A stretch of DNA of 64,000 bases from Beijerinckiaceae bacterium RH AL1 (lineage in GTDB: Bacteria; Pseudomonadota; Alphaproteobacteria; Rhizobiales; Beijerinckiaceae): positions 1,984,597 to 2,048,596 of the forward strand of contig LR590083.2 in NCBI GenBank assembly GCA_901457705.2, in the 5' to 3' direction. A program made the translations under genes and the position numbers. Positions 8,590 to 17,665 of this stretch are shown one piece after another; positions within the stretch are counted from its first letter, which is position 1; every line of letters begins with the position of its first letter. The notes below the pieces were generated by a model that was not told where the DNA came from, ran no database searches, and was given only the letters and a program-made list of their open reading frames with translations.

Positions 8590-10290
8590 TCACACCACCT
8601 CCAGCACCATCCCGTTTGAGAGTTGCCGCCCGTACTCGTCGGTCGCCGCGACCTTCAGCGCGTAGGTGCCGGGCCGCAGGCCGGCGGGCAGCCGCGCCGC
8701 GAAGAGATGCGAGCAATGCTGCGGCGTCACCCACTTCTTGATGGTGTCCGGGTAGCGCCCATAAAGTTGGGCCACGAACGGATCGACCTTCGCCACGCGC
8801 TGCATCTCGATTGGATGTCCGTCGTCGAGCGCGTAGCTGACGCTGGTGCGCGGGCCGCCGTCGAAGACGTTGACCACGACGCGCGTGCCGTCGGCCTGGT
8901 CCGACGTGATCGGCGAGCGCAGGAGCGGGTCCATCGCCACCTCGCGCATCACCTCGCGGTCCGACTGATGGTTCTGCGTCTGCAGGCTGATGCGCATCCG
9001 CGAGCCCGCCGGCTCGGCCGCCGGCACGAAGCGCGTCGTGTAGGCGTTGCCGTCGATCGAGAGCACATGGGTGCCGTTCGGCGTCCCGTCCCACTGGTCG
9101 GCGCACGCGATGCCGCGATGGTCGAGCGGCCCGCTCCACCACGAGCCCGAGGCGGCGGCGAGGACGTGATGGTGGTGCGCGACCCTGTTCGGAAAGCCGT
9201 CCTCGGCGCCGAGGTAGTGATGCTCGGTCGAATGCGTGTGGCCGCAGAAGGAGACCGACGGCCGGTCGCCGAGCAGCGCCAGCAGGTCGCCGGTGTTGTC
9301 GGTGTTGTTGGCCGGGTCCTTCGGGTCGAGATAGGTGCGCAGCGGAATGTGGAAGGCCAGCACGATTAGCTTTTCCTGCGGCGTTTCGGCCAGGAGGTTC
9401 TTCACAAAGGTGAGCTGGTCGGCGGAGAAGCGGCCGCGGTAGGCGCCCCGCACGCCCGCCTCCTTGCCGGTGTTGAGCCCGAGGTAGTCGACGTTGTCGA
9501 GCATGATGAAGAGCGCGTTCGCGTGCTCGTGCGCGTAGTAGGGTGCGCCGAAGACGCGCTTCCAGGTGTCGCGCGCCCGCGTGCCGTCTGGCGCCTCGTA
9601 ATCGAGGTCGTGGTTGCCGCCGACGTTCCACCAAGGCAGTCCGAGAGTCGCGACGATGCGGTTGTAGCGGTGGTAGAGCGAGAGATCGTCGAACATCAGG
9701 TCGCCGAGCGTCATGCCGAAGGCGGCGTTCGTGCCGAAGAGGCCGGAGATGACGTCGTCGCGCACATACTCGAGCTCGGCGGTCGTCTCCGGCTGCGGAT
9801 CGGTCATCAGCAGGACATCGAAGCGCGCCGGCTCATCGACGCGGGTCAGCTCGAAGTCGATCGTCGCCGGCAGCGGGCCGGTGGGCGCAATGCCGGTGTA
9901 GCGGAAGCCGAGCGAGGCCGGCGTGCCGTCGGGATCGTAGACGTACGAGTAGCGCACGAGGTAGGTCGCCGCATCGATCGGCAGCCTGAAGCCGGCGGGC
10001 TTGACGACGAAGATCGACTGGCCGGGCGCGACGGGAAGGCTGTAGCGGCCGTCGGCGCCGGTGCGCACCACCTCGCGCCCGTTCGAGACCAGGACGTTGG
10101 GCAGCGGCGGTCCCTTGGCGCCGGGCGCGCTGCCGGGGACGATCTCGGTGATCGTGCCGGCGGCCGTGACGGCTGCCGGCAGCGCCTGGTCCTGGGCTTG
10201 TGCCGTGGCGCTCGACGCCAGCGCGAGCGCCGCGCCGCCCAGCATGATCTCGCGTCGCGTCGGGCCTTCGGTCGTCGAGCCTTGGGTCAT
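8590..10290 (-). CDS. Secreted calcineurin-like metallophosphoesterase with Tat signal
   Basis: A predicted exported phosphoesterase of 566 residues. The N-terminus has a twin-arginine style signal (TRREIMLGG, then a hydrophobic run ending AQA near residue 32). Next comes an N-terminal beta domain resembling Metallophos_N, and then the catalytic core with its metal ligands: LLMTDPQPE, GDLMFDD, GGNHDLD, AFHIPL and CGHTHSTEHH. A C-terminal beta domain (about 400-566) fits the Metallophos_C module. The start is the ATG preceded by AAGGAAC, not the in-frame GTG or TTG 36 bases upstream. Substrate unknown; proteins of this architecture are usually annotated only by domain. It stands alone between ntrY and trpG, divergent from the latter. 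Confidence 0.85.
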   Translation of the reverse strand: MTQGSTTEGPTRREIMLGGAALALASSATAQAQDQALPAAVTAAGTITEIVPGSAPGAKGPPLPNVLVSNGREVVRTGADGRYSLPVAPGQSIFVVKPAGFRLPIDAATYLVRYSYVYDPDGTPASLGFRYTGIAPTGPLPATIDFELTRVDEPARFDVLLMTDPQPETTAELEYVRDDVISGLFGTNAAFGMTLGDLMFDDLSLYHRYNRIVATLGLPWWNVGGNHDLDYEAPDGTRARDTWKRVFGAPYYAHEHANALFIMLDNVDYLGLNTGKEAGVRGAYRGRFSADQLTFVKNLLAETPQEKLIVLAFHIPLRTYLDPKDPANNTDNTGDLLALLGDRPSVSFCGHTHSTEHHYLGAEDGFPNRVAHHHHVLAAASGSWWSGPLDHRGIACADQWDGTPNGTHVLSIDGNAYTTRFVPAAEPAGSRMRISLQTQNHQSDREVMREVAMDPLLRSPITSDQADGTRVVVNVFDGGPRTSVSYALDDGHPIEMQRVAKVDPFVAQLYGRYPDTIKKWVTPQHCSHLFAARLPAGLRPGTYALKVAATDEYGRQLSNGMVLEVV

Positions 10291-10397
10291 TGAGGTTCCT
10301 TTCCGACGACGACCCAAGCACCACAAGGCAAAGGCGAGATGACGGCGCGTCTCGGCGCCGCTTGACGCCCTTGCCCCCTGCGCCCGATATGCGCGGC

Positions 10398-11018
10398 ATG
10401 GCCGACGTCGTGCTCATCGACAACTACGACAGCTTCACCTGGAACCTGGTGCACGACCTCGGTGCGCTCGGCGCGACGGTCGAAGTTGTCCGCAACGATG
10501 CCAAGACCGTCGCCGAGATCGTCGACAGGCGCCCGGACGCGATCGTCTTGTCGCCTGGCCCCTGCACGCCGCGCGAAGCCGGCATCTGCCTCGACCTCGT
10601 CCGCGAGGCCGGCCCGCAGATCCCGATCTTCGGCGTCTGCCTCGGCCACCAGGCGATCGGCGAGGTGTTCGGCGGCGATGTGGTGCGCGCGCCCGTCCCT
10701 GTGCACGGCAAGGTCGCGACCATCACCCACACCGGCGAGACGGTCTTCCGCGGGCTCAATGCCTCGCTTCAGGCGACGCGCTACCATTCGCTCGTCGTCG
10801 ACCGTGCCACCCTGCCCGCGAGCCTCAAGGTGACCGCCGAGACACACGGGCTGATCATGGGCCTGTCGCATCGCGAGCTGCCGATCCACGGCGTGCAGTT
10901 CCACCCCGAAAGCATCGCCTCGGAAGGCGGCCGCACGATCATCAAGAACTTCCTCGACCTCGCGGCGGCCTGGCACGCGTCCGCCGAGACGCGGCGCGAG
11001 CCGGCCACGGCCCCATGA
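10398..11018 (+). CDS. trpG: Anthranilate synthase glutamine amidotransferase component TrpG
   Basis: The glutaminase subunit that supplies ammonia to TrpE for anthranilate formation in tryptophan biosynthesis; the same protein may also serve PabB. Class I amidotransferase features are complete: the N-terminal [13 protein letters not shown], the oxyanion PGPCTP, the nucleophile cysteine in [11 protein letters not shown], and the His/Glu pair in [12 protein letters not shown]. Two ATGs nine bases apart (10389, 10398) are possible and neither has a clear ribosome binding site; the second gives the usual [13 protein letters not shown] start. It overlaps trpD by four bases (ATGA). trpE is not in the window. 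Confidence 0.95.
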   Translation: MADVVLIDNYDSFTWNLVHDLGALGATVEVVRNDAKTVAEIVDRRPDAIVLSPGPCTPREAGICLDLVREAGPQIPIFGVCLGHQAIGEVFGGDVVRAPVPVHGKVATITHTGETVFRGLNASLQATRYHSLVVDRATLPASLKVTAETHGLIMGLSHRELPIHGVQFHPESIASEGGRTIIKNFLDLAAAWHASAETRREPATAP

Positions 11019-12049
11019 GCGAGGCCCTCAAGCCCGTCCTCGCGACGCTGGCCGGCGGCGCGACCCTGACCCGCGCCGAGGCGGAAGCCGCGTTCGACCT
11101 GCTGCTCGCCGGCGCGGCGACGCCGGCGCAGACCGCCGCCTTCCTCATGGCGCTGCGGGTGCGCGGCGAGACGGTCGACGAGCTCACCGGTGCGGTCGCC
11201 GCGATGCGCGCCCGCATGCTTCGTGTCGCGGCGCCCGCGGGCGCGATCGACATCGTCGGCACCGGCGGCGACGGCCACGGCACCTACAACGTCTCGACAT
11301 TGGCCGCCATCATCGTCGCCGCGTGCGGCGTGCCGGTCGCCAAGCACGGCAACCGCGCGGCTTCGTCGCGCTCCGGCTCCAGCGATGTGCTCGCCGCGCT
11401 TGGGGTCGCCGTCGGGCTCGGCGTCGCGGACGTCGAGCGCTGCCTCGCCGAGACAGGCCTGTGCTTCATGGCGGCGCCGACCCACCACGCGGCGATGCGC
11501 CACGTCGCGCCCGTGCGGGGCGAGCTCGGCATCCGCACGATCTTCAACCTCCTCGGGCCGCTGTCGAATCCGGCCGGCGTCACGCGCCTGCTCGTCGGCG
11601 CCTATGCCGCCGAATGGCTCGAGCCGATGGCCCGCGTGCTCGGCTCGCTTGGGGCAGAACGGGCGTGGGTGGTGCGTGGCGCCGACGGCCTCGACGAGGT
11701 CTCGACCACCGGCCCGACCGAGGTCGTGGCCTGGGAGGCCGGCGCGATCCGCCGCTTCACCATCACGCCGGAGGACCTGGGCGTGCCTCGGGCGACGCTG
11801 GCGGACCTCAAGGGCGGCGACGCCCGCCATAACGCCGCTGCGCTGACCGCCGTGCTCGACGGCGCGTTCGGTCCGTACCGCGATATCGGCTGCCTGAATG
11901 CCGCCGCAGCCCTTGTCGTCGCCGGCCGCGTCGCCGATCTCGGGGACGGGCTCGACCGGGCGCGCAGGGCGCTCGGCAGCGGGGCGGCAAAATCCGTGCT
12001 CGACCGGCTTGTCAGAGCCACCCAGGCCACCTTGGTACCCACGGCATGA
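11015..12049 (+). CDS. trpD: Anthranilate phosphoribosyltransferase TrpD
   Basis: Transfers phosphoribose from PRPP to anthranilate, the second step of the tryptophan branch. The 344-residue protein shows the PRPP loop [14 protein letters not shown], the [21 protein letters not shown] anthranilate/phosphate region, [13 protein letters not shown], and the late [11 protein letters not shown] segment. Length matches the family. It overlaps trpG at its start and trpC at its end by four bases each, so translation of the three genes is coupled. Confidence 0.96.
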   Translation: MSEALKPVLATLAGGATLTRAEAEAAFDLLLAGAATPAQTAAFLMALRVRGETVDELTGAVAAMRARMLRVAAPAGAIDIVGTGGDGHGTYNVSTLAAIIVAACGVPVAKHGNRAASSRSGSSDVLAALGVAVGLGVADVERCLAETGLCFMAAPTHHAAMRHVAPVRGELGIRTIFNLLGPLSNPAGVTRLLVGAYAAEWLEPMARVLGSLGAERAWVVRGADGLDEVSTTGPTEVVAWEAGAIRRFTITPEDLGVPRATLADLKGGDARHNAAALTAVLDGAFGPYRDIGCLNAAAALVVAGRVADLGDGLDRARRALGSGAAKSVLDRLVRATQATLVPTA

Positions 12050-12885
12050 CGGCCAGCACCGACATCCTCCGCTCGATCGAAACCTACAAGCGCCGCGAGA
12101 TCGCCGAGGCGGAGGCGCGCGTTCCCTACGCCGAGATGCGCAAGCGGGCCGAGGCGGCGCCGCCGCCGCGCGGCTTCGTGGCGGCGATCAAGGCGACGCG
12201 CCATGCCGGCGGCATCGCGCTGATCGCCGAGGTGAAGAAGGCGAGCCCGTCGAAGGGGCTCATCCGCGAGGACTTCGATCCGCCGGCGCTCGCTACGGCC
12301 TACCAAGCCGGCGGCGCGACCTGCCTGTCGGTGTTGACCGACGGGCCATCGTTCCAGGGCCGGCTTGCGTTCCTCGAGGCGGCGCGCGGCGCCACCTTGC
12401 TGCCGGCGCTGCGCAAGGACTTCATGTTCACCCCGTATCAAGTCGCCGAGGCGCGGGCGCACGGCGCCGACGCCATCCTGCTCATCATGGCGGCGATCGA
12501 CGATTCCACCGCGATCGACTTGCGCGACGCGGCGCGCGCGCTCGGCATGGACGTGCTCGTCGAGGTGCACGACGCCGACGAGCTCGAGCGCGCGCTGTGG
12601 CTCGAGACGACGCTGGTCGGCATCAACAACCGCAACCTGCGCACCTTCGAGGTCTCGCTCGAGGTCAGCGAGCGGCTGGCCCCGCGCGTGCCGCGCGACC
12701 GCATCATCGTCGGCGAGAGCGGCATCTTCACCCACGCCGACTGCCTGCGGCTTCGTCGCTCAGGCATCGACACGGTCCTTGTCGGCGAGAGCCTGATGCG
12801 CCAGGCCGACGTCGCGGCCGCGACGCGGGCGCTGCTGGAGGGCGAAGCCGGCGGCACGCCCGAACGCTTCCCGACCCGAGAATGA
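12046..12885 (+). CDS. trpC: Indole-3-glycerol phosphate synthase TrpC
   Basis: Closes the indole ring from carboxyphenylamino-deoxyribulose phosphate. The 279-residue (beta/alpha)8 barrel carries the catalytic region [32 protein letters not shown], and the C-terminal phosphate-binding [12 protein letters not shown]. It is monofunctional, not fused to TrpF. Start and stop overlap trpD and moaC by four bases. trpF, trpB and trpA are not in this window. Confidence 0.96.
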   Translation: MTASTDILRSIETYKRREIAEAEARVPYAEMRKRAEAAPPPRGFVAAIKATRHAGGIALIAEVKKASPSKGLIREDFDPPALATAYQAGGATCLSVLTDGPSFQGRLAFLEAARGATLLPALRKDFMFTPYQVAEARAHGADAILLIMAAIDDSTAIDLRDAARALGMDVLVEVHDADELERALWLETTLVGINNRNLRTFEVSLEVSERLAPRVPRDRIIVGESGIFTHADCLRLRRSGIDTVLVGESLMRQADVAAATRALLEGEAGGTPERFPTRE

Positions 12886-13361
12886 CCACGCTCACGCACC
12901 TCGACGCCACCGGCGCGGCGAACATGGTCGACGTCTCCGACAAGGCCGAGACCGCGCGCGCCGCGGTCGCCGAAGGGGCGATCGTCATGCAGGCGGCGAC
13001 GCTCGACCTCGCGCTGTCCGGCCAGGCGAAGAAGGGCGACGTCGTCGCCACCGCGCGCATCGCCGGCATCATGGCGGCAAAGCGCACGGCAGACCTGATC
13101 CCCCTCTGCCATCCGCTCGCCCTGACCAAGGTGACCGTCGACATCAAGCCCGATCCCGCCCTGCCCGGCTTTCGCGTGACGGCCGAAGCGAGGCTCACCG
13201 GCAAGACCGGCGTCGAGATGGAGGCGCTGACTGCCGTCTCCGTCGCCTGTCTCACGCTCTACGACATGCTGAAGGCGGCCGATCGCGGCATGCGCATCGA
13301 AGGCATCGCGCTGCGCACCAAGCGCGGCGGCAAATCGGGCGACTGGAGCGCCGACCCATGA
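12882..13361 (+). CDS. moaC: Cyclic pyranopterin monophosphate synthase MoaC
   Basis: Converts the MoaA product to cyclic pyranopterin monophosphate in molybdenum cofactor biosynthesis. The 159 residues hold the family signatures MVDVSDK at the start, [21 protein letters not shown] (the LIPLCHPL motif), [17 protein letters not shown] and LYDMLKA. The ATG overlaps the trpC stop, and the stop overlaps moeA, tying molybdopterin genes to the tryptophan genes. This trp-moa junction is a recurrent Hyphomicrobiales arrangement. Confidence 0.96.
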   Translation: MTTLTHLDATGAANMVDVSDKAETARAAVAEGAIVMQAATLDLALSGQAKKGDVVATARIAGIMAAKRTADLIPLCHPLALTKVTVDIKPDPALPGFRVTAEARLTGKTGVEMEALTAVSVACLTLYDMLKAADRGMRIEGIALRTKRGGKSGDWSADP

Positions 13362-14581
13362 GCGACATGCTGTCCGTCGCCGAGGCGCTCGCGCGGGTGC
13401 TCGGGTCCGCGACGCCGCGCGAGCGCGAGGACGTGCCGCTGGCGCGGGCCTTCGGCCGCACGCTCGCCGCCGACGTCGCAGCGCGGCGCCGGCAGCCGCC
13501 CGCCGATCTCTCCGCGATGGACGGCTACGCCGTGCGCTTCGCCGATCTCGCCGACCTCTCGCGCCCGCTGACCCTCGTCGGCGAAAGCGCGGCCGGACAC
13601 GGCTACCATGGGGCCTTGGAGCCCGGGCAGACGGTGCGGATCTTCACAGGCGCGCCCGTGCCGCCCGGCGCCGACACGATCCTGATCCAGGAAAACGCCG
13701 AGGCCGCGGGTAGCCGCATCTTCGCCCGCGAGCGTCCGCAGGAAAAGCGCCACATCCGCCGCGCCGGCCTTGATTTCGAGCCCGGTGACGTTCTGCTCAA
13801 GGCCGGCACGCGGCTCGGCGCCGCCGAGATCGCGCTCGCGGCGGCGATGAATCATCCCGCCCTGCCCTGCACCCGCAAGCCGCGCGTCGCCATCATCGCC
13901 AACGGCGACGAGCTGAAGCTGCCCGGCGACGAGATCGGGCCGGACCAGATCGTCGCCTCCAACTCGTTCGCCATCGCCGCCTTCGTGGAGGGCGCCGGCG
14001 GCGAGCCGCTCGATCTCGGCATCGCCGCCGACACGGTCGAGGCGCTGGAGGCGAAGATCGTCGCGGCGCGCGAGGCGAACGCCGACGTCATCGTGACGCT
14101 CGGCGGCGCCTCGGTCGGCGACCATGATCTCGTGAAGCCCGCGCTGGCGCGCCAGGGCATGGAGCTGTCGTTCTGGAAGATCGCCATGCGGCCGGGCAAG
14201 CCGCTGATCCACGGCCATGTCGGCGAGACCGCGATCCTCGGCCTGCCGGGCAATCCCGTCTCGTCGATCGTCTGCGGCGCGCTGTTCCTCGTGCCGCTGA
14301 TCCGCGCGCTGTCCGGCGATCCCGCCGCCGGCGCCGATCACAGCGAACCGGCGGTGCTCGGCGCGGCCCTGCCGGCGAACGACCATCGCCAGGACTATCT
14401 GCGCGCCGGGCTGTCCCGCAATGCCGACGGCGTTCTCGTCGCGACCCCGGCCAAGCAGCAGGATTCCTCGATGCTGCGCGTGCTGGCCGCGTCCGAGTGC
14501 CTGCTCATCCGCGGGCCGAACGCCAGGGAAGACGAAGCCGGCGCGCCGTGCCGGGTCATCCGGCTGCGGCAGGGATGGTAG
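13358..14581 (+). CDS. moeA: Molybdopterin molybdenumtransferase MoeA
   Basis: Inserts molybdate into adenylated molybdopterin to complete the cofactor. The 407-residue protein follows the MoeA plan: [13 protein letters not shown] and [14 protein letters not shown] in domains I and II, the MoCF_biosynth domain with ANGDEL and [13 protein letters not shown], then PGKPLIHG and GLPGNPVSS, and the C-terminal domain IV. It is the last gene of the coupled run beginning at trpG. The next gene is convergent with only three bases between the stops. Confidence 0.95.
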   Translation: MSDMLSVAEALARVLGSATPREREDVPLARAFGRTLAADVAARRRQPPADLSAMDGYAVRFADLADLSRPLTLVGESAAGHGYHGALEPGQTVRIFTGAPVPPGADTILIQENAEAAGSRIFARERPQEKRHIRRAGLDFEPGDVLLKAGTRLGAAEIALAAAMNHPALPCTRKPRVAIIANGDELKLPGDEIGPDQIVASNSFAIAAFVEGAGGEPLDLGIAADTVEALEAKIVAAREANADVIVTLGGASVGDHDLVKPALARQGMELSFWKIAMRPGKPLIHGHVGETAILGLPGNPVSSIVCGALFLVPLIRALSGDPAAGADHSEPAVLGAALPANDHRQDYLRAGLSRNADGVLVATPAKQQDSSMLRVLAASECLLIRGPNAREDEAGAPCRVIRLRQGW

Positions 14582-14584
14582 GGC

Positions 14585-14842
14585 CTAGCGGCAGCCTGCC
14601 TCGCGCTCCATCCGCGTGATCTCGGCGACCTCCTGCCGCCCCTCCTCCGACAGCGGCACGTCGGCTTCGTTGTCGTACATGCAGCCGGCGTTCCCGAAGG
14701 CTCGGATCATGTCGGGGGTGTGGAAGCAGTAGCCGGCGCGCTTGTAGACCTTGTTGCGCTCGTATCTCAGCTCGCCGCAGCTTTGCGCATCTGCCGCGCC
14801 GGCGAGCATCAGCAGCGTCAGTGTCGCAAGCGCGATCCGCAT
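14585..14842 (-). CDS. Secreted YARHG-domain protein
   Basis: A small exported protein of 85 residues. It has a cleavable signal peptide (hydrophobic MRIALATLTLLMLAGAADA, likely cut before QSC) and a mature part that matches the YARHG domain: the characteristic YERNKVYKRAGYCF, followed by a paired-cysteine region (GNAGCMY and a C-terminal EAGC). The function of YARHG proteins is not established. The start is the ATG with GGAGG upstream; the open frame extends 18 codons further without a signal. Four cysteines in a secreted 66-residue protein suggest two disulfides (inference). Confidence 0.8.
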   Translation of the reverse strand: MRIALATLTLLMLAGAADAQSCGELRYERNKVYKRAGYCFHTPDMIRAFGNAGCMYDNEADVPLSEEGRQEVAEITRMEREAGCR

Positions 14843-14921
14843 GGGCTCAACCTCCGTTGTGCCGCTTCCATGAAGCGGCGCGCCGGCAGCGTCCATGCGA
14901 CAATGGGATAGCGACGCGATC

Positions 14922-15338
14922 TCACTCGCCGATGATGTGCAACGCGATCGAGCGCCTGTGCGGCGTGCGGCGGTGCTCGAAGAGATAGATGCCCTGCCAG
15001 GTGCCGAGCACCATGCGTCCCTCGTTCACCGGGATCGACAGCTGCGTCTGCGTCAGCGCGGCGCGGATGTGAGCCGGCATGTCGTCCGGCCCTTCTGAGC
15101 CGTGGATGTAGCTGCGATCCTCCGGCGCGATGCGCTCGAAGAAGTCGCGCAGGTCCGCCTGCACGTCGGGGTCGGCGTTCTCCTGGATGATCAGGGATGC
15201 GGACGTGTGACGGCAGAAGACCGTGAGCAGGCCCGTGGCGATGGCCGCCTCGCGCACGAAGGCATCGACCTCGCGCGTGAAGTCGGTCAGCCCCTTGCCG
15301 CGTGTCAGCAAGGTCAGCTCATGGAAGGCCTGTCGCAT
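14922..15338 (-). CDS. YjbQ/UPF0047 family protein (secondary thiamine-phosphate synthase type)
   Basis: A 138-residue member of the YjbQ (UPF0047) family. The signature is visible as FCRHTSASLIIQENADPDV, which holds the conserved His and the NADP/xDV segment, and the C-terminal LGTWQGIYLFEHR. Some family members have weak thiamine-phosphate synthase activity, but the physiological role is unsettled. The gene lies between the YARHG protein and a diguanylate cyclase on the same strand, 32 bases after the latter, so it may share that transcript. Confidence 0.88.
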   Translation of the reverse strand: MRQAFHELTLLTRGKGLTDFTREVDAFVREAAIATGLLTVFCRHTSASLIIQENADPDVQADLRDFFERIAPEDRSYIHGSEGPDDMPAHIRAALTQTQLSIPVNEGRMVLGTWQGIYLFEHRRTPHRRSIALHIIGE

Positions 15339-15370
15339 GGCGGCAGCTTACGCGCCGGGCCCCCGCGCGG

Positions 15371-16594
15371 CTAGCGGAAGACGACCTCGAGCTGGCGGTC
15401 GCGCTGATCGACGATCGTGCATTTTCGCGAGAACGCATCCGCAGTGATCGAGAGCTTGAACTCGCGCGGAACGGAGCTCGGGCTCTCGACATCGAGCCGG
15501 GCGCCCCCCTCCGACATGCGCTTGACCGTGCAGTCGATCGACGAGCGGCCGAGGTTGAAGACGATCTTGCCCGCCTTGAGCACGCGTCGGGACAGGCCGG
15601 TGCGTTCCTCGCGCTCGCCTTCCCACATGATGCAGCAGTCGCGGCCGCGGTTCTTGGCCTGGTACATCGCCTGGTCGGCATGATCGAGAAGACCGTCGAC
15701 ATCCGGCCGGGCCGGCGCGAGCTGAGCGACCCCGAAGCTGGCGGTGACGCGGACGGCATCGTCGCCGAGCCTGACCGTCCGCGCGGCGATCGCCGCGCGC
15801 AGCTTCTCCGCGACATTCAGCGCGTCCGCCGGTCCCGTATGCGGCAGCAGGATTGCGAACTCCTCGCCGCCGAGGCGGCCGATCAGGTCGGATCTGCGCA
15901 GCGTCTCGCGGGCGGTGCGGGCGATCTCTCTCAGCACGGCGTCGCCCGTCGCGTGTCCCTTCTCGTCGTTGACGACCTTGAAGTGATCGATATCGAAGAC
16001 GATGCAGCTCAAGTCGTAGCGGTGCCGCGTCGCGAGGGCGATGGCGCGCTCGGCCTCCTCGACGAAGGCGCGTCGCGTCAAAAGCTGCGTGAGCCCGTCG
16101 GTGCTCGCCTGGACGCGCAGCTCGAGCTCCGTCTCGACCAGCCTCGCGAGGTCGCACAGCAGATCGAGATCGCGCGCCTCGAAGGGCCGCGGCACGACGT
16201 CCATGGCGCACAGGGTGCCGACCACGACGTTGCGGGCGCTGCGGATCGGAACGCCGGCATAGAAGCGCAGGAAAGGCTCGCCGGTGACGAGCCGATTGTC
16301 GCGGAAGTGCGGGTCCGCCAGCGTATCTCGAACGACGAGCGGCTCGCCGGTGGCGGTGGGCACGCGACAGAAGGCCATGTCCCGCGCGGTCTCGCAGGCA
16401 TCGAGCCCCTGGCGCGACTTGAACCACTGGCGATGGCCGTCGATGAAGGTGACGGTCGACATCGGCACGTTGAACAGACGGCAGACCAGACGGGTGACGC
16501 GGTCGAACGCCTCCTCGGCGGGCGTGCCGAGGACGTCGTAGCGATCCAGCTCGCTGAGGCGGCGGTCGGAATCGAGCTGATCGAAATACGGCAT
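15371..16594 (-). CDS. Diguanylate cyclase with GAF, GGDEF and PilZ domains
   Basis: A 407-residue cytoplasmic enzyme predicted to make cyclic di-GMP from GTP. Residues 20-160 form a GAF sensor domain. Residues 165-325 form the GGDEF domain with active motif GGEEF (242-246) and the product-inhibition I-site RRSD (233-236) exactly five residues upstream. Residues 334-407 form a PilZ-like domain in which the canonical RxxxR and DxSxxG motifs are imperfect (RRVLK; RMSEGG), so it may not bind c-di-GMP. The start is the ATG at 16594, matching family N-termini; the open frame extends 19 codons upstream. No transmembrane segment is seen. Confidence 0.9.
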   Translation of the reverse strand: MPYFDQLDSDRRLSELDRYDVLGTPAEEAFDRVTRLVCRLFNVPMSTVTFIDGHRQWFKSRQGLDACETARDMAFCRVPTATGEPLVVRDTLADPHFRDNRLVTGEPFLRFYAGVPIRSARNVVVGTLCAMDVVPRPFEARDLDLLCDLARLVETELELRVQASTDGLTQLLTRRAFVEEAERAIALATRHRYDLSCIVFDIDHFKVVNDEKGHATGDAVLREIARTARETLRRSDLIGRLGGEEFAILLPHTGPADALNVAEKLRAAIAARTVRLGDDAVRVTASFGVAQLAPARPDVDGLLDHADQAMYQAKNRGRDCCIMWEGEREERTGLSRRVLKAGKIVFNLGRSSIDCTVKRMSEGGARLDVESPSSVPREFKLSITADAFSRKCTIVDQRDRQLEVVFR

Positions 16595-16910
16595 GCTTGC
16601 TCGGCTAGCGTCATGGCCGCCGTCGCGGCGCGGCTGGCTCGCCGCGACCATAGGCGCCGCCCGTTACAGCGAGGTCAGCGGAGCCGTATCAGTTTTATCG
16701 ATGGATAATCCGAACTGACCGACCTCCATCCGTTAGTTTCAGGTCGACGACGAGCTTGCCGGGCATCTGCAACTTTGCAGATTTTGCGCGTGAACCAAAA
16801 AAGAACAAAAAGTGCCTGTTCACCCTTTGTCTGCGATTTTTCTCGTTGTATAGATGAAGCGCAAGGATTCGACGCCGGTCGATCCACCACATTCGCCGCG
16901 GGCACTTTGG
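16595..16910. other. Divergent intergenic region between the diguanylate cyclase and lexA
   Basis: About 316 bases that are AT-richer than the flanks, with runs of A and T around 16790-16850. It holds the SOS box described separately. A possible promoter for lexA reads TTTGTC at 16826 and GTATAG at 16848 (16-base spacer), which would start transcription near 16860, shortly before the preferred ATG. An alternative lexA start at 16854 lies inside this region. Open frames across it in other phases look like shadows. Confidence 0.5.
16792..16806 (+). promoter_or_regulatory. SOS (LexA) box upstream of lexA
   Basis: The sequence is GAAC, seven bases (CAAAAAA), then GAAC, which is GTTC-N7-GTTC on the other strand, the direct-repeat operator recognised by alphaproteobacterial LexA. 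It lies 104 bases before the preferred lexA start and about 20 bases before the -35-like element. LexA autorepression through such a site is established for this class, so identification rests on exact match plus position. Confidence 0.85.
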
Positions 16911-17624
16911 ATGCTGACCAAGAAACAGAGCGAGCTTCTGCGCTTCATCAACGAGCGCCTCAAGGAGACCGGGGTGCCGCCCTCCTTCGACGAGATGAAG
17001 GAGGCACTCGACCTGCGCTCCAAGTCGGGCATCCACCGCCTCATCATCGCGCTGGAGGAGCGCGGCTTCATCCGCCGCCTGCCGAACCGCGCGCGGGCGC
17101 TCGAGGTGCTGCGGCTGCCGGAATCCTCGACGCCCTCGGGCCAGACCCGCGCGCGCCGGTTCGAGCCGTCGGTGATCGAGGGCAACCTTGGCCGCGTGCG
17201 ACCGCTCGCGCCGCCGCCCTCGCAGGCCGACGACGAGCGCGAGGTCGTCGCGATCCCGGTGATGGGCCGCATCGCCGCCGGCACGCCGATCTCGGCGCTG
17301 CAGCAGCGCAGCCACACGGTCTCGCTGCCGCCGGACATGCTGCCGTCTGGCGAGCACTATGCGCTCGAGGTGCGCGGCGACTCGATGATCGAGGCCGGCA
17401 TCTTCGATTCCGACACGGTGATCATCCGCCGCCAGGACACGGCCGAGACGGGCGACATCGTCGTCGCGCTGATCGACGACGAGGAGGCCACCCTCAAGCG
17501 CCTGCGCAAGCGCGGTGCCTCGGTCGCGCTCGAGGCCGCCAACCCGGCCTACGAGACGCGCATCTTCGGCCCCGACCGCGTGCAGATCCAGGGCAAGCTG
17601 GTGAGCCTCATCCGGCGGTATTGA
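16911..17624 (+). CDS. lexA: SOS repressor LexA
   Basis: The self-cleaving repressor of the DNA-damage response. From the preferred ATG it has 237 residues: an N-terminal winged helix ([20 protein letters not shown]; recognition helix near [11 protein letters not shown]), a linker longer than in E. coli, and a C-terminal S24 peptidase domain. The cleavage bond is A123-G124 in GRIAAGTP, the nucleophile is S158 in GDSMIEAG and the general base is K196. The frame continues upstream to an ATG at 16854, but MLTKKQ is the normal family start. RecA filament would trigger cleavage. It is autoregulated through the box at 16792. Confidence 0.96.
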   Translation: MLTKKQSELLRFINERLKETGVPPSFDEMKEALDLRSKSGIHRLIIALEERGFIRRLPNRARALEVLRLPESSTPSGQTRARRFEPSVIEGNLGRVRPLAPPPSQADDEREVVAIPVMGRIAAGTPISALQQRSHTVSLPPDMLPSGEHYALEVRGDSMIEAGIFDSDTVIIRRQDTAETGDIVVALIDDEEATLKRLRKRGASVALEAANPAYETRIFGPDRVQIQGKLVSLIRRY

Positions 17625-17665
17625 TCGACGCTTCCGGGATCGGGTTGTGGCGAAATCCGACGAGC

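Noticed and set aside
4765-8619. A 1284-codon plus-strand frame opposite ntrX and ntrY
   Set aside because: It is antisense to two clear genes and has the Arg/Asp/His/Leu-heavy composition typical of a shadow frame.
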